From assembly GCF_000745235.1 (NCBI RefSeq), contig NZ_JQNL01000001.1:620001-684000 (forward strand): a stretch of DNA of 64,000 nucleotides, given 5' to 3'. The stretch's first letter is position 1. The number at the start of each line of letters is the position of its first letter. The notes under the pieces were generated by a model. It made no database searches. It had not been told where the DNA came from and saw only the letters and a program-made list of their open reading frames with translations. This document shows, piece after piece, positions 35,121 through 43,991 of the stretch. Position numbers and translations under genes: made by a program. This DNA is from Luteibacter mycovicinus. GTDB taxonomy: Bacteria > Pseudomonadota > Gammaproteobacteria > Xanthomonadales > Rhodanobacteraceae.

Positions 35121-37108
35121 CCGGCTTCCGCCCTTCGCTGCGTGCACGCCCGTCGGACGAGCCCCGCCTCGCGCCCCGATCGTTCGACCTGCTCTGCCTC
35201 ACCATGGCGTTCGTCGTCGGCGTCCACGCGCCGCACCTGCCCTGGTGGCTGACGGCTGGCCTCGCTGTTGTCCTGGTGGCCCGCTGGCAGCAACGTCGTC
35301 GAGGCGGTCGTCATCCACCGGTCTGGATCAAGGTCCCGCTGATCGGACTGCTGCTCGCGCTCATCGTTTCCACCTACGGCACCCTGTTCGGACGCGAGCC
35401 CGGCAGCGCGTTCGCGGTGGGCCTGCTGGTGCTCAAACTGATGGAGAGCGAGCGATTGCGCGACGCGCGCGTCGGCGTGGCTTTCGCCGCGTTCGCACTG
35501 ATGAGCGCATTGCTGTTCGACCAGAGCATCGTCGCGACGCTGATCGTCGCCCTGGGCATCGTGCCCGCCGTGATGACCCTGCGCTCGGTGGAGGAAGTGG
35601 AGCCTGCACGCATGCGCCTGCGCGTCGAGGTCATGCCGGTGCTTCTGGCTCTGGTCGTGTCGATCCCCCTCGCCCTGTTCGCCTTCCTGTTCATTCCCCG
35701 CCTGAGTTCACCCCTCTGGGGAGCGCCGACGATAGACCGCGCCACGACCGGACTGTCGGACCGCATGGCACCCGGCGACATGGCCGAGGTGCTTACCGAC
35801 GACACACCCGCGATGCGCGTCAGCTTCGATGGGCCCGTCCCGATTGCCAGCTCGCGTTACTTCCGCGCCTTCACGATGACGCGCTTCGACGGACAGGCAT
35901 GGAGTCCGGGATTTCTCCGCCGCGATGACAGCGTCCTCGAGGGATCGGCGCGGTTCCACTATCGGGTCACGCTGGAGCCGACGCGCGAGCGGGTGCTGCC
36001 CATGCTCGACATGCCCGTGACCGCGCCCACCGATGCGAGCATGCGTAGCGATCGGACCGCGCTCGCGAATCAGCGACTCGACAAGACCTATACGTACGAC
36101 GCGACGGCGACCGGCGAATACCGTCTCGATGCGACGCTGGACCCGCAGACCCGTCGCGCCAACCTGCAGCTTCCGGCGAACGTCGGGCCACGTGCGCGGG
36201 CGCAGGCGGCCGCGTGGGTCGCGCAATTCGGCGGCAACCCCACCGCGATCGCCCAGGCCGCCCTGGCGATGTTTCACGACGGCGGCTTCCGCTACACGCT
36301 GGCCGCGGCGCCACTGGGACGCGACCGCATCGACGACTTCCTGTTCGGCACCCGCGAGGGTTACTGCGAGCACTATTCGTCGACCTTCACCTTTCTAATG
36401 CGCGCCGCGGGCATCCCCGCGCGCGTGGTCACCGGCTATCAGGGCGGCTACTGGAATGCGCTCGGACACTACCTCCTGATTCGTCGGGCCGACGCACACG
36501 CGTGGACGGAACTCTGGCTCGAAGGACGCGGCTGGGTTCGTTTCGATCCGACCGGCGCCGTACGCCCCGAACGCGTCACGCTGGGTGCCGCGGCCGCCGC
36601 GGCGGTAGGTGACGGCGGCGACAGTTTCTTCAATGCGGCGTGGTGGCGAAGCGCGCGAGATCGCTGGGATGTGGTCAACCAATGGTGGAACCAGGCCGTT
36701 AACGGATTCGACTCGCTCCGTCAGCAGGGCCTGCTGCAGCCGTTCGGCATCCGCCGGGCGGAAGTCGGCGACCTGGCGATCGTCCTCGCCATCGGTTGCT
36801 CCCTGCTGGTCGTGGTCGCCCTGGGATGGGCACTTTTTCAGCGACGTGAAGGCGATGAGTTGGATGTGTGGATGCGCCGGCTACAGCGGAAACTCGAAAA
36901 GGCCGGCGTGACACGACGGGCAGGCGAAGGACCGAAGCATTTCATGGCTCGCGCCGCCCGCGCGCTGCCCGACCATCGAAATGCATTGGAAAGGTTGAGC
37001 GAGGTCTACTCGCGGTCGCGTTATGCCAATGACGAACCGCCGCCTGAATCAGTAAGTGAATTCAGTCGTGCGGTGAAGGAATTAAGGCCGCGCCGCGTGG
37101 TCAAATAG
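35117..37108 (+). CDS. TgpA-type transglutaminase-like membrane protein
   Basis: 663 residues. About five N-terminal helices (to ~residue 190) precede a large periplasmic region, a transglutaminase core, one further helix (LAIVLAIGCSLLVVVALGWA) and a C-terminal cytoplasmic DUF4129-like tail. The catalytic triad is visible: Cys417 in REGYCEHYSSTF, His461 in DAHAWTELW and Asp477 in VRFDPTGAV. The Pseudomonas homologue TgpA is essential, but its substrate is not known. Third gene of the MoxR operon. Confidence 0.93.
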   Translation: MTGFRPSLRARPSDEPRLAPRSFDLLCLTMAFVVGVHAPHLPWWLTAGLAVVLVARWQQRRRGGRHPPVWIKVPLIGLLLALIVSTYGTLFGREPGSAFAVGLLVLKLMESERLRDARVGVAFAAFALMSALLFDQSIVATLIVALGIVPAVMTLRSVEEVEPARMRLRVEVMPVLLALVVSIPLALFAFLFIPRLSSPLWGAPTIDRATTGLSDRMAPGDMAEVLTDDTPAMRVSFDGPVPIASSRYFRAFTMTRFDGQAWSPGFLRRDDSVLEGSARFHYRVTLEPTRERVLPMLDMPVTAPTDASMRSDRTALANQRLDKTYTYDATATGEYRLDATLDPQTRRANLQLPANVGPRARAQAAAWVAQFGGNPTAIAQAALAMFHDGGFRYTLAAAPLGRDRIDDFLFGTREGYCEHYSSTFTFLMRAAGIPARVVTGYQGGYWNALGHYLLIRRADAHAWTELWLEGRGWVRFDPTGAVRPERVTLGAAAAAAVGDGGDSFFNAAWWRSARDRWDVVNQWWNQAVNGFDSLRQQGLLQPFGIRRAEVGDLAIVLAIGCSLLVVVALGWALFQRREGDELDVWMRRLQRKLEKAGVTRRAGEGPKHFMARAARALPDHRNALERLSEVYSRSRYANDEPPPESVSEFSRAVKELRPRRVVK

Positions 37109-37150
37109 GTCATGGCGCCGACTGTGTCCGGCGCTTCCAGGAGATGTGTC

Positions 37151-37753
37151 ATGTCCATGTACAAACCGCTGGCCATCGCGGCCGCGACTCTGGCTCTCGG
37201 CGCTTGCGCCACGGTGCCGCAGCCGCTGCAGGGTCAGTTCAACGACGTATCCACTTCGGGCGCCCAGCAGGGGGGCGCACCTGGCGCGAAAGTGCGCTGG
37301 GGCGGCGAAATCATCAAGACGGAGCCGGGTCCGCAGCAGACGTGTTTCTTCGTGCTTTCCGAGCCGCTCGACAGCGAAGCCCGGCCGACGGCCAGCAAGT
37401 CCGATAGCCAGGGCCGCTTCGTCGCCTGCCGCGACGGCTTCTACGACCCCGAGGTGTTCACCCGCGGTCGCGAAATCACCGTCACCGGCACGCTGCATGG
37501 CGCCGTCTCGCAGAAGGTGGGCGACTTCGATTACGCCTATCCACGCGTCGAGGCAGACGTCGTCTACCTCTGGCCGAAGCGCGTGCCGATCAACCGTGGC
37601 TACGGTCCGGGGTTCTACGACCCGTTCTGGGGTCCGGGCTGGGGCCCGGGTTTTGGCCCGTACGGCTACGGTCCGTGGGGCGATCCGTTCTATTACCGCC
37701 CGCGCACGATCATCGTGCGGCCCCCGCCGCCGCCGCCGCCGCGCGCTCGCTGA
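37151..37753 (+). CDS. Slp-family outer membrane lipoprotein
   Basis: 200 residues with AGGAG before ATG 37151. The signal peptide ends in a lipobox-like LGAC, with Cys19 as the lipidated residue. The Slp core includes VRWGGEIIKTEP, FFVLSEPLD and GREITVTGTLHGAVSQKVGD. E. coli Slp is a starvation/acid-induced outer-membrane lipoprotein. After about residue 150 the protein changes to a Gly/Pro/Tyr-rich tail (GPGWGPGFGPYGYGPWGDPF) and ends in seven prolines. A strong terminator follows. Confidence 0.88.
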   Translation: MSMYKPLAIAAATLALGACATVPQPLQGQFNDVSTSGAQQGGAPGAKVRWGGEIIKTEPGPQQTCFFVLSEPLDSEARPTASKSDSQGRFVACRDGFYDPEVFTRGREITVTGTLHGAVSQKVGDFDYAYPRVEADVVYLWPKRVPINRGYGPGFYDPFWGPGWGPGFGPYGYGPWGDPFYYRPRTIIVRPPPPPPPRAR

Positions 37754-37764
37754 GTATCGCGACC

Positions 37765-37799
37765 CACAAAAAAGCCGGCCATGTGCCGGCTTTTTTGTG
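37765..37799. terminator. bidirectional terminator
   Basis: A 15-bp perfect inverted repeat: GCCGGC core at 37774-37779 and 37785-37790, extended by six A residues on one side and six T residues on the other, loop CATGT. It serves the Slp gene (+) and the convergent HIT gene (-). Confidence 0.9.
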
Positions 37800-37812
37800 C
37801 CTGCCGTTCTGC

Positions 37813-38157
37813 TTAGCCCGGCGGCCAGTGCATCTGGCGGCCGGCGAGCAGGTGGACGTGGATGTGGAAGACCGTCTGGCCGCCGTGCGTGTTGGTGTTG
37901 ATGACGGTGCGATAGCCGTCCTTTGACAGGCCCTGGTCGCGGGCGTAGGACGCCGCGGCGAGCAGCAGTTTTCCAAGCAACTCGGCGTCGCCCGCGGTCG
38001 CATCGTCCAGCGTGGCGATGGCGCGCTTCGGGATGAAGAGCACGTGCACCGGCGCCTGCGGGTTGAGGTCACGGAAGGCCAGCACGTCATCGTCTTCGAA
38101 GACGATATCGGCGGGGATTTCGCGGCGGACGATCTTGGCGAAAATGGTGTCGGTCAT
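37813..38157 (-). CDS. HIT-family nucleotide hydrolase (HinT-like)
   Basis: 114 residues, start ATG 38157 behind AGGGAAA. The histidine triad is FHIHVHLLAG, and the N-terminus is IFAKIVRREIPADIVFEDDD as in HinT. HinT enzymes cleave AMP from amines such as aminoacyl-adenylates. It lies 16 bases after recR and is the end of the dnaX-ybaB-recR-hit run. Confidence 0.93.
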   Translation of the reverse strand: MTDTIFAKIVRREIPADIVFEDDDVLAFRDLNPQAPVHVLFIPKRAIATLDDATAGDAELLGKLLLAAASYARDQGLSKDGYRTVINTNTHGGQTVFHIHVHLLAGRQMHWPPG

Positions 38158-38173
38158 CGGGTTTCCCTGGATA

Positions 38174-38776
38174 TCAGCCGAGCGACTGCCGGCTGCCGAA
38201 TGCGTGAGCGAGCGTGCCACGGTCGACGAACTCCAGTTCACCACCCAGCGGCACGCCATGAGCCAGGCGCGTGGCACGAATACCCGCGGCCTTCGCCAGC
38301 TGCCCGATGTAGTGGGCGGTCGCTTCGCCTTCCACGGTCGGGTTGGTCGCGATGATCATTTCTTCGATCTCGCCCTCCCCCAGCCGCTCGGCGAGCAACG
38401 GCAACCCGAGCTCATCGGGACCCAGCCCGTCGAGGGGTGACAGCCGTCCCAGCAATACGAAGTAGTGACCGCGAAAGCCGGTGGCCTGTTCGATGGCCGC
38501 GAGATCGGACGGCGACTCGACAATGCACAGCACCTGCTTGTCGCGCGTGGCGCTGGCGCACAGCGAGCAGACCGGCGTCTCGCTGAAATTGCGGCAGCGC
38601 GTGCAGTTGCCCACATCGCGCATCGCCGACTCCAGCGCGGAAGAAAGGCGCAGGCCACCCTGCCGCTCGCGTTCGAGCAGGTGGAAGGCCATGCGCTGGG
38701 CGCTCTTCGCACCGACGCCCGGCAGGCAGCGCAGGGCGTCGATCAGTTCACCGAGAAGGCGGGAGCCGTTACTCAT
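38174..38776 (-). CDS. recR: recombination mediator RecR
   Basis: 200-residue ring-forming protein of the RecFOR pathway that helps load RecA at gaps. A helix-hairpin-helix is followed by the Cys4 zinc finger ([16 protein letters not shown]), then the Toprim domain ([20 protein letters not shown]) and the C-terminal LPLGGELEF region (here [16 protein letters not shown]). Gene order dnaX-ybaB-recR is conserved. Confidence 0.97.
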   Translation of the reverse strand: MSNGSRLLGELIDALRCLPGVGAKSAQRMAFHLLERERQGGLRLSSALESAMRDVGNCTRCRNFSETPVCSLCASATRDKQVLCIVESPSDLAAIEQATGFRGHYFVLLGRLSPLDGLGPDELGLPLLAERLGEGEIEEMIIATNPTVEGEATAHYIGQLAKAAGIRATRLAHGVPLGGELEFVDRGTLAHAFGSRQSLG

Positions 38777-38795
38777 CGTGTCGTCGGACGATCCG

Positions 38796-39119
38796 TCAGA
38801 ACGGGAGCTTCATGCCCGGAGGCAGGTTCAGGCCGGCGGTGACGCCACCCAGACGCGTGCGGCTCATCTCGGCGATCTTGTTGACCGCGTCGTTGACGGC
38901 GGCGGCGACCAGATCCTCAGCCATCTCCGGATCGTCAGCGAACGTCTGGCGATCGATATGGACGGCGCGCACTTCGTGACCACCGGTCATCGTGACGGTG
39001 ACGAGGCCGCCACCCGCGGAGCCGGTGACTTCCGTCTTGGCGAGTTCGTCCTGTGCACGCTTCATTTCGTCCTGCATGCGCTGCGCTTGCTGCATCAGCT
39101 GACCAATTTGACCTTTCAC
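38796..39119 (-). CDS. ybaB: YbaB/EbfC nucleoid-associated protein
   Basis: 107-residue DNA-binding protein with the family helix ([20 protein letters not shown]) and beta sheet. It begins with GTG, whose GTGA overlaps the dnaX stop, so translation is coupled. The C-terminus is rich in Gly, Pro and Leu as usual. Confidence 0.95.
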   Translation of the reverse strand: MKGQIGQLMQQAQRMQDEMKRAQDELAKTEVTGSAGGGLVTVTMTGGHEVRAVHIDRQTFADDPEMAEDLVAAAVNDAVNKIAEMSRTRLGGVTAGLNLPPGMKLPF

Positions 39120-40813
39120 GTTCCTGGCTCCACGGGTTTGATCGATTGCGGAATGACGCGCGCGTCGAAGTCGCGCTTGAGCGCCTGTACAAGGGGGTCG
39201 GCATCCATCGAGGCTTCCGCCCTGGCCTGCGCGTCGCTGGCCGCCTGCGCCCTGCGCTCCGCCGGCGTGCCCAGGTTGCCCCGGTCGGCGACGAAGCGGA
39301 AGCGCACGCGGCGATCGAGAGCGCGCGAGACCTTTTCTTCCATCTGGCTGGTCAGTGGCTCGACCGCCAGATGCATGTGCTGGGGCTGCAGCGCGAGCAC
39401 CATGCTCTCGCCGTCCACCTCACGCAGTGAGCAGTTTTGCGCCAGCTGGCCGATCGGACCACGCAGGTTCGCCCGCTCGACGATGTCGTGCCAGTCCGGC
39501 AGACCATCGGCGCCGATGCTGATCGGCCGGGGGGGCGCGGCGGGTTCCGGCGCCGGAGGCGCTGGCGCTGCGGCCGGACGCGACGGAGCCCGCGCGGTGG
39601 CCGGAGCGGCAGCCGGAGGCACCGGAGCCGCAGGGCGTGCCGCTCCCGCTGCCGCCGCTGGTGCGGACGGGCGCTCCGCGGGCGCGGAAACGGGTGCACG
39701 TGCCACGGCGACCGCCGCCACGGTTCCACCGCCGTCGGTCGGACGGAAGGCGAACATGCGCAGCAAGGCCATCTCGAAACCGATGCGCGCGTCGGGCGCC
39801 ATCGGCAACTCGCGGCGACTGGTGGTGGCGATCTGGTAATACAGCTGGACGTCTTCAGGCGCGATGCGCGAGGCGATATCGGCGAGGCCGGCATCGCTCT
39901 CTTCTTCGCGATAACCAGGCACCAGCTGGATCAGCTGAATGCGATGAAGCACCGTCGCCAGATCGTCGAGCACGCCGGCGAAATCCGGAGAGAACGACGC
40001 GATGCGCTCGGCTTCGCCCATCAACGCGGCGCCGTCGCCGGCCGCCAGCGCTTCGAGGACACCCAGCACCTGGCCGCGCTCGACGCTGCCGAGCATGGCG
40101 CGCACATCGTCCGCACGCACCGCGCCGCCGCCGTAGGCGATCGCCTGGTCGAGCAGCGACAGACCGTCGCGCAGCGAGCCGTCCGCGCCGTGCGCGAGTT
40201 CGCCGATGGCTTCGTCGTCGTACTCGATACCTTCGGCACCGAGGATGTGGCGCATCTGGCCCGTGATCTGATCCGGCAGCAGCCGCTTCAGGTTGAACTT
40301 GAGGCAGCGGGACAGCACGGTCACCGGCAGCTTCTGCGGATCCGTGGTCGCAAGCAGGAATTTGACGTGCGGGGGCGGTTCTTCCAGCGTTTTCAGCAGC
40401 GCATTGAACGCCGGCTTCGAGAGCATGTGCACCTCGTCCACCAGGTACACCTTGAAGCGCCCCCGGGACGGTGCGTACTGCGCGTTCTCGATCACCTCGC
40501 GGACATCGTCCACGCCGGTGTTGCTGGCCGCGTCGATCTCGAGCAGGTCGACGAAGCGACCCGCATCCACCGCCGTGCAGACCGCGCATTCGCCGCACGG
40601 GTCTGCCGACTCGCCGCGCTCGCAGTTGAGCGACTTGGCGAAGATGCGGGCGATCGTGGTCTTGCCGACACCACGGGTGCCGGTGAACAGATAGGCGTGA
40701 TGCATGCGACCGGAGTCGAGCGCGTTGGTAAGCGCGCGGACCACGTGCTCCTGTCCCACGAGTTCAGCGAACTTGCGTGGGCGCCACTTGCGTGCGAGGA
40801 CCTGATAGGACAT
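39116..40813 (-). CDS. dnaX: DNA polymerase III subunits gamma/tau
   Basis: 565-residue clamp-loader ATPase, start ATG 40813 (MSYQVLARKWRPRKFAELVG) behind AAGGTAA. The P-loop is GTRGVGKTTIARI, the zinc cysteines CGECAVC follow, then DEVHMLSKPAFNALLKTLEE. An Ala/Pro-rich hinge occupies about residues 395-450, and the C-terminal ~110 residues resemble tau domain V. No A-rich slippery site like that of E. coli was seen, so a separate gamma product is not evident from sequence. Confidence 0.96.
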   Translation of the reverse strand: MSYQVLARKWRPRKFAELVGQEHVVRALTNALDSGRMHHAYLFTGTRGVGKTTIARIFAKSLNCERGESADPCGECAVCTAVDAGRFVDLLEIDAASNTGVDDVREVIENAQYAPSRGRFKVYLVDEVHMLSKPAFNALLKTLEEPPPHVKFLLATTDPQKLPVTVLSRCLKFNLKRLLPDQITGQMRHILGAEGIEYDDEAIGELAHGADGSLRDGLSLLDQAIAYGGGAVRADDVRAMLGSVERGQVLGVLEALAAGDGAALMGEAERIASFSPDFAGVLDDLATVLHRIQLIQLVPGYREEESDAGLADIASRIAPEDVQLYYQIATTSRRELPMAPDARIGFEMALLRMFAFRPTDGGGTVAAVAVARAPVSAPAERPSAPAAAAGAARPAAPVPPAAAPATARAPSRPAAAPAPPAPEPAAPPRPISIGADGLPDWHDIVERANLRGPIGQLAQNCSLREVDGESMVLALQPQHMHLAVEPLTSQMEEKVSRALDRRVRFRFVADRGNLGTPAERRAQAASDAQARAEASMDADPLVQALKRDFDARVIPQSIKPVEPGT

Positions 40814-40884
40814 GCGTATTACCTTGGGGCGACAGTGGATTGTGCCAAGGACACGCGTCGGGCGCACCCCAGCCCCGAAAAGGC

Positions 40885-40994
40885 GATGACCCTGCCAGCC
40901 ACACCCCGGCACCCGAGTCGTCCGCTACCGTTGCTTCCTTCCGGACCTGGCGGAGTTTACGGACTATCGTCGCGGGGGGACCGACAGGGTCACC
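40885..40994 (-). ncRNA. ffs: signal recognition particle RNA (4.5S)
   Basis: About 110 nt. The universally conserved domain IV is intact on the minus strand (AGGTCCGGAAGGAAGCA), including the symmetric loop and GGAA tetraloop bound by Ffh. The 5' arm (GGTGACCCTGTCGGT) pairs with the 3' arm (GCTGGCAGGGTCATC), closing the long hairpin; the ends are set by that pairing. It lies just upstream of dnaX. Confidence 0.93.
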
Positions 40995-41107
40995 ATAAAG
41001 ACGGTAAATCAATTTAAAAGCAGGGTGTTGCAACCGTGCGGGCGGGATTGTTCGGGCTCCTGCCCTCACCCCTCCGCTTCGCTACGGGGCCGACGCTACG
41101 CGTCGTC

Positions 41108-41160
41108 CAAATTTGTTCCAGACAAATTTGTCGAACCCGCGCGGGTTCAAATCCCGCTCC
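41108..41160. repeat. palindromes with a tRNA-like T-arm fragment
   Basis: Three elements lie side by side. An inverted repeat CAAATTTGT/ACAAATTTG (41108-41116, 41122-41130) comes first. A perfect 16-base palindrome GAACCCGC/GCGGGTTC (41133-41148) follows. The last half of the palindrome starts a plus-strand T-arm (GCGGG TTCAAAT CCCGC, 41141-41157), continued by TCCCACG but no CCA. No D-arm or anticodon arm precedes it. Two smaller hairpins lie at about 41069-41090 and 41090-41105. It is a tRNA 3' remnant or a dispersed repeat, not a working tRNA. Confidence 0.6.
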
Positions 41161-41216
41161 CACGGTCTCGCTTCGTTTGTCTCTGCGCCACCTTTAACGG
41201 TGTCGCATTTTAGATT

Positions 41217-41307
41217 TGGCGGAGAGAGCGGGATTCGAACCCGCGATACCTTATTAGGGTATACACACTTTCCAGGCGTGCTCCTTCAACCACTCGGACA
41301 CCTCTCC
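41217..41307 (-). tRNA. tRNA-Ser (GGA)
   Basis: 91-nt class II tRNA with encoded CCA (41217-41219). Acceptor GGAGAGG pairs with the 3' CTCTCC side, the anticodon loop is CTGGAAA (anticodon GGA), and a long variable arm (TATACCCTAATAAGGTATC region) marks it as tRNA-Ser. The T-arm GCGGG TTCGAAT CCCGC is perfect. Confidence 0.96.
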
Positions 41308-41387
41308 GCACTTGCACATCCTCTTCCCCGGCGTCCTGTCCGGCAAAGAAGCGGAAGGATAACGTTCCCGCCGCGGCGGGGCAAGCC

Positions 41388-42146
41388 TCAGCCGGCACCG
41401 GGACGCGGCGGCTGCGGTTCGGGCAGAGCCAGGCGTTCCCCCGGATGAGCGATCCGGTAGCCGCGTGAGACCAGCGTTTCACCGTCTTCGGCGCTGCCGT
41501 AGTGATACAGGGCCATGCGCGCGGTGACCTCGGGCGCGTACTCGCGCTCCAGATCGTCCACGCCGGTATGCGACGGATTGCCGATGACGCCGCAGTCGTG
41601 GGCGATCAGTTCGCCAGCCGCGCCGTGCAGCGCCAGGGCCTCCGGCACCGGCCGCGTATCGCCCGTGTAGACGAAGCTGCCACGCAGCGCCAGGCCGTAC
41701 GAGGTGCCCTGCACGTGATGCCGGGTGGGGAAGACGTCGAACCAATGGCCTTCGTGCCAGAACCCGCGGGTGCAGGGCAGCAGATGGAAGGCCTCCCAGT
41801 AATTCACGCCGCCCTCGGCCAGTGCGCCCGGGTAGTCGGCCACCCTTCCCTGCAACCACGGCAGGAGTGCGGCGTGCAGGTAAACCCGGGTGCGGCCGCG
41901 CAGGGCTTCGTCGAACCACAGGCGGAAGAACAACCTTTCCATGCCCGCGACATGGTCCATGTGCACATGCGTGACGTAGAGCGCCGGTGGCGGCGTGCCG
42001 TAGGCGGCGACGTAGCGATCGAGGGTATCGGGGCCGCAGTCGACCAGCAGCAGCGGTTTGCCGTCCCGCTCGACGACCACGGCCGACGAACCGAGCTCGA
42101 CCGCGTGTGCCGCGCCGGTTCCGAGGAAATGCAGGTCCCAGGTCAT
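41388..42146 (-). CDS. MBL-fold metallohydrolase
   Basis: 252-residue metallo-beta-lactamase-fold enzyme. Metal ligands are visible: THVHMDHVAG, PTRHHVQG, YTGDTRPVP and HDCGV, close to ribonuclease Z-like and PqqB-like phosphodiesterases. The start MTWDLHFLGTGAAHAVELGS overlaps the kdkA stop by 4 bases, so the two are coupled. Substrate unknown; a cyclic phosphodiester or RNA end is possible from the family. Confidence 0.88.
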   Translation of the reverse strand: MTWDLHFLGTGAAHAVELGSSAVVVERDGKPLLLVDCGPDTLDRYVAAYGTPPPALYVTHVHMDHVAGMERLFFRLWFDEALRGRTRVYLHAALLPWLQGRVADYPGALAEGGVNYWEAFHLLPCTRGFWHEGHWFDVFPTRHHVQGTSYGLALRGSFVYTGDTRPVPEALALHGAAGELIAHDCGVIGNPSHTGVDDLEREYAPEVTARMALYHYGSAEDGETLVSRGYRIAHPGERLALPEPQPPRPGAG

Positions 42147-42871
42147 GCGCGCAGGCTCCGTTCGTAGTGTTCGATCAGGGCCGGCCATAGCTCGGCGTCG
42201 AAGGTGTCCCCGGCCGCGTCGCGCGCGCCGAGCTTCACCAGCGAGCGCTTCAGGCGGGACAGATTGGCATGGCGCCAGCCGCGCGACGGACGGCGCAGAC
42301 GCCCCCGGTCGAAATCGATCAGGTAGAGACCGTCGGCATTGACCAGAATGTTGTGCGCGTTGAGGTCGGCATGCCAGGCGCCCTCCCGGTGGAACCGGGC
42401 GATCAGCTCGCCGACCCGTCCCGCCAGCGCCGCATTGAAGGCGCCATCCTGAAGGCGCCCGGCCAGCGTGGCGGCGGCAGGAATGCGCAAGGTGATCAGG
42501 TCGGCCGAGTAACGGAAGCCCTGACGAACGAAGCGTGAGGCCACCGGCGGCGACACGGGCAGGCCCCGGCGCTCCAGTTCGGCCAGCAGACGGAACTCGC
42601 GGTCACTGCGTGTGCGGCGGCGGCCGGTAAAGAGGTAGCGATCGCCGAGCAGACGGGCGACCATACCACCGCGGCGATAATGCCGAAGCACGGCTTCGCC
42701 GGCCGGGGTATCGATTACCGCGACACCGCCCCGCCCACCCGATTGCGTACGCAGCGCACCCCGCTCGCGCCAGTAGTCGGGCGAGAACCAGGGTGCGTCG
42801 ACTTGAGATACACGGGTGGCGTCGAACAGAATCGTCCCGCCCGCGCTCTCCTTGACTCGTTGCTCTGTCAT
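42143..42871 (-). CDS. kdkA: KDO kinase of LPS inner core
   Basis: 242-residue WaaP/KdkA-type protein kinase-like enzyme that phosphorylates the KDO residue of lipopolysaccharide at the inner face of the membrane. The catalytic loop is AWHADLNAHNILVN and the metal-binding Asp is in LYLIDFDRGRLR. The ATG at 42871 follows AAGGGCGG; the longer frame would overlap the divergent gene. Neighbouring heptosyltransferase supports the LPS role. Confidence 0.9.
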   Translation of the reverse strand: MTEQRVKESAGGTILFDATRVSQVDAPWFSPDYWRERGALRTQSGGRGGVAVIDTPAGEAVLRHYRRGGMVARLLGDRYLFTGRRRTRSDREFRLLAELERRGLPVSPPVASRFVRQGFRYSADLITLRIPAAATLAGRLQDGAFNAALAGRVGELIARFHREGAWHADLNAHNILVNADGLYLIDFDRGRLRRPSRGWRHANLSRLKRSLVKLGARDAAGDTFDAELWPALIEHYERSLRA

Positions 42872-42914
42872 TCGTCGGCCGCCCTTACGCAGCCACTCAT
42901 CCGGTACTCCGATC

Positions 42915-43991
42915 GTGTCCAGTCTACCAAGCCGTCCACTCCCGTCGGGAGATTCCAGCCTCTGCATCCTGCGTACCTCCGCCATCGGCGACGTGACGCA
43001 CGTGATTCCGCTGGTCCGCACCCTTCAGGAAAAGTCGCCCGGCACGCGCCTGACGTGGCTCGTCGGCAAGCTCGAGCGCAAGCTCGTGGGCGATTTTCCG
43101 GGCGTCGAGTTCATTACCTTCGATAAGGGCAAGGGCCGGGAAGGCATGCGCGAGGTACGCCAGGCGCTGGCCGGACGCCGGTTCGACGCCCTGCTGCACA
43201 TGCAGGTGGCATTGCGCTCGAATCTGCTGAGCCTGGCCGTAAAAGCCGATCGCCGCATCGGCTACGACCACGCCCGCTCCAAGGACCTGCACGGGCTCTT
43301 CGTCAACGAACGCATCGAAGCCCGCACGGGGGAGCACGTGCTGGACGCCATGGCCAGCTTCATCGAGCCGCTGGGCCTGAAGCAGACGGAGGTGCGCTGG
43401 GACATTCCCGTGCCCGCCGACGCCCACGAGTGGGCCGCCGAACAGCTGCCCGGCGACGCGCCGACCCTGCTGGTCAGTCCGATGTCGAGCCACACGGTGC
43501 GTAACTGGCGGGTCGACCGCTACGCGGCGCTGATCGACCACGCGATGGCGCGCGGCATGCGTGTCGCACTGGTCGGCGGTCCGTCGGACCCCGAGCGCGC
43601 GCTGGCGGACAGCATCCTGGCGGCGACCGAGGCGGCCCCGCTGGACCTGACCGGCAAGGACACGCTGAAGCGTTTCATGGCCCTGCTGGCACGCAGCGCC
43701 ATGATCCTCACGCCGGATTCGGGCCCGATGCACATGGCCAACGCGGTGGGCACGAAGGTCCTGGGGCTGCACGCCGCCAGCAACCCGCACCGCTCCGGCC
43801 CCTACTCGGACCGTCGCTGGTGCGTGGACAGATACGACGCGGCGTCGCGCAAGTTCCTCGGCAAGCCGGCGTCCGAAATACCCTGGGGCACCAAGATCGA
43901 GAAAGCCGGCGTCATGGACCTGGTCGAGGTCGCCGACATGAAAGACCGCTTCGAGGCCTGCGCGGCCTTCCTGAAACTGCCGCTCGCCTGA
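42915..43991 (+). CDS. GT9-family heptosyltransferase
   Basis: About 358 residues. The N-terminus CILRTSAIGDVTHVIPLVRT and the donor-binding motif TPDSGPMHMANAVGTKVLGL are typical of ADP-heptose:LPS heptosyltransferases of the WaaC/WaaF group. It builds the LPS inner core in the cytoplasm. The start is uncertain: GTG 42915 fits the divergent kdkA start, while ATG 42816 would overlap kdkA. The stop abuts that of the convergent DUF6165 gene (TGATCA). Confidence 0.9.
   Translation: MSSLPSRPLPSGDSSLCILRTSAIGDVTHVIPLVRTLQEKSPGTRLTWLVGKLERKLVGDFPGVEFITFDKGKGREGMREVRQALAGRRFDALLHMQVALRSNLLSLAVKADRRIGYDHARSKDLHGLFVNERIEARTGEHVLDAMASFIEPLGLKQTEVRWDIPVPADAHEWAAEQLPGDAPTLLVSPMSSHTVRNWRVDRYAALIDHAMARGMRVALVGGPSDPERALADSILAATEAAPLDLTGKDTLKRFMALLARSAMILTPDSGPMHMANAVGTKVLGLHAASNPHRSGPYSDRRWCVDRYDAASRKFLGKPASEIPWGTKIEKAGVMDLVEVADMKDRFEACAAFLKLPLA

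Noticed and set aside
39500..39620. Programmed frameshift site in dnaX (C-run in the Ala/Pro hinge)
   Set aside because: No A6-type slippery sequence with a downstream stop and hairpin; a run of C in a proline codon stretch is not enough.
41133..41163. A functional tRNA on the plus strand
   Set aside because: Only a T-arm is present; no D-arm, anticodon arm or matching acceptor and no CCA.
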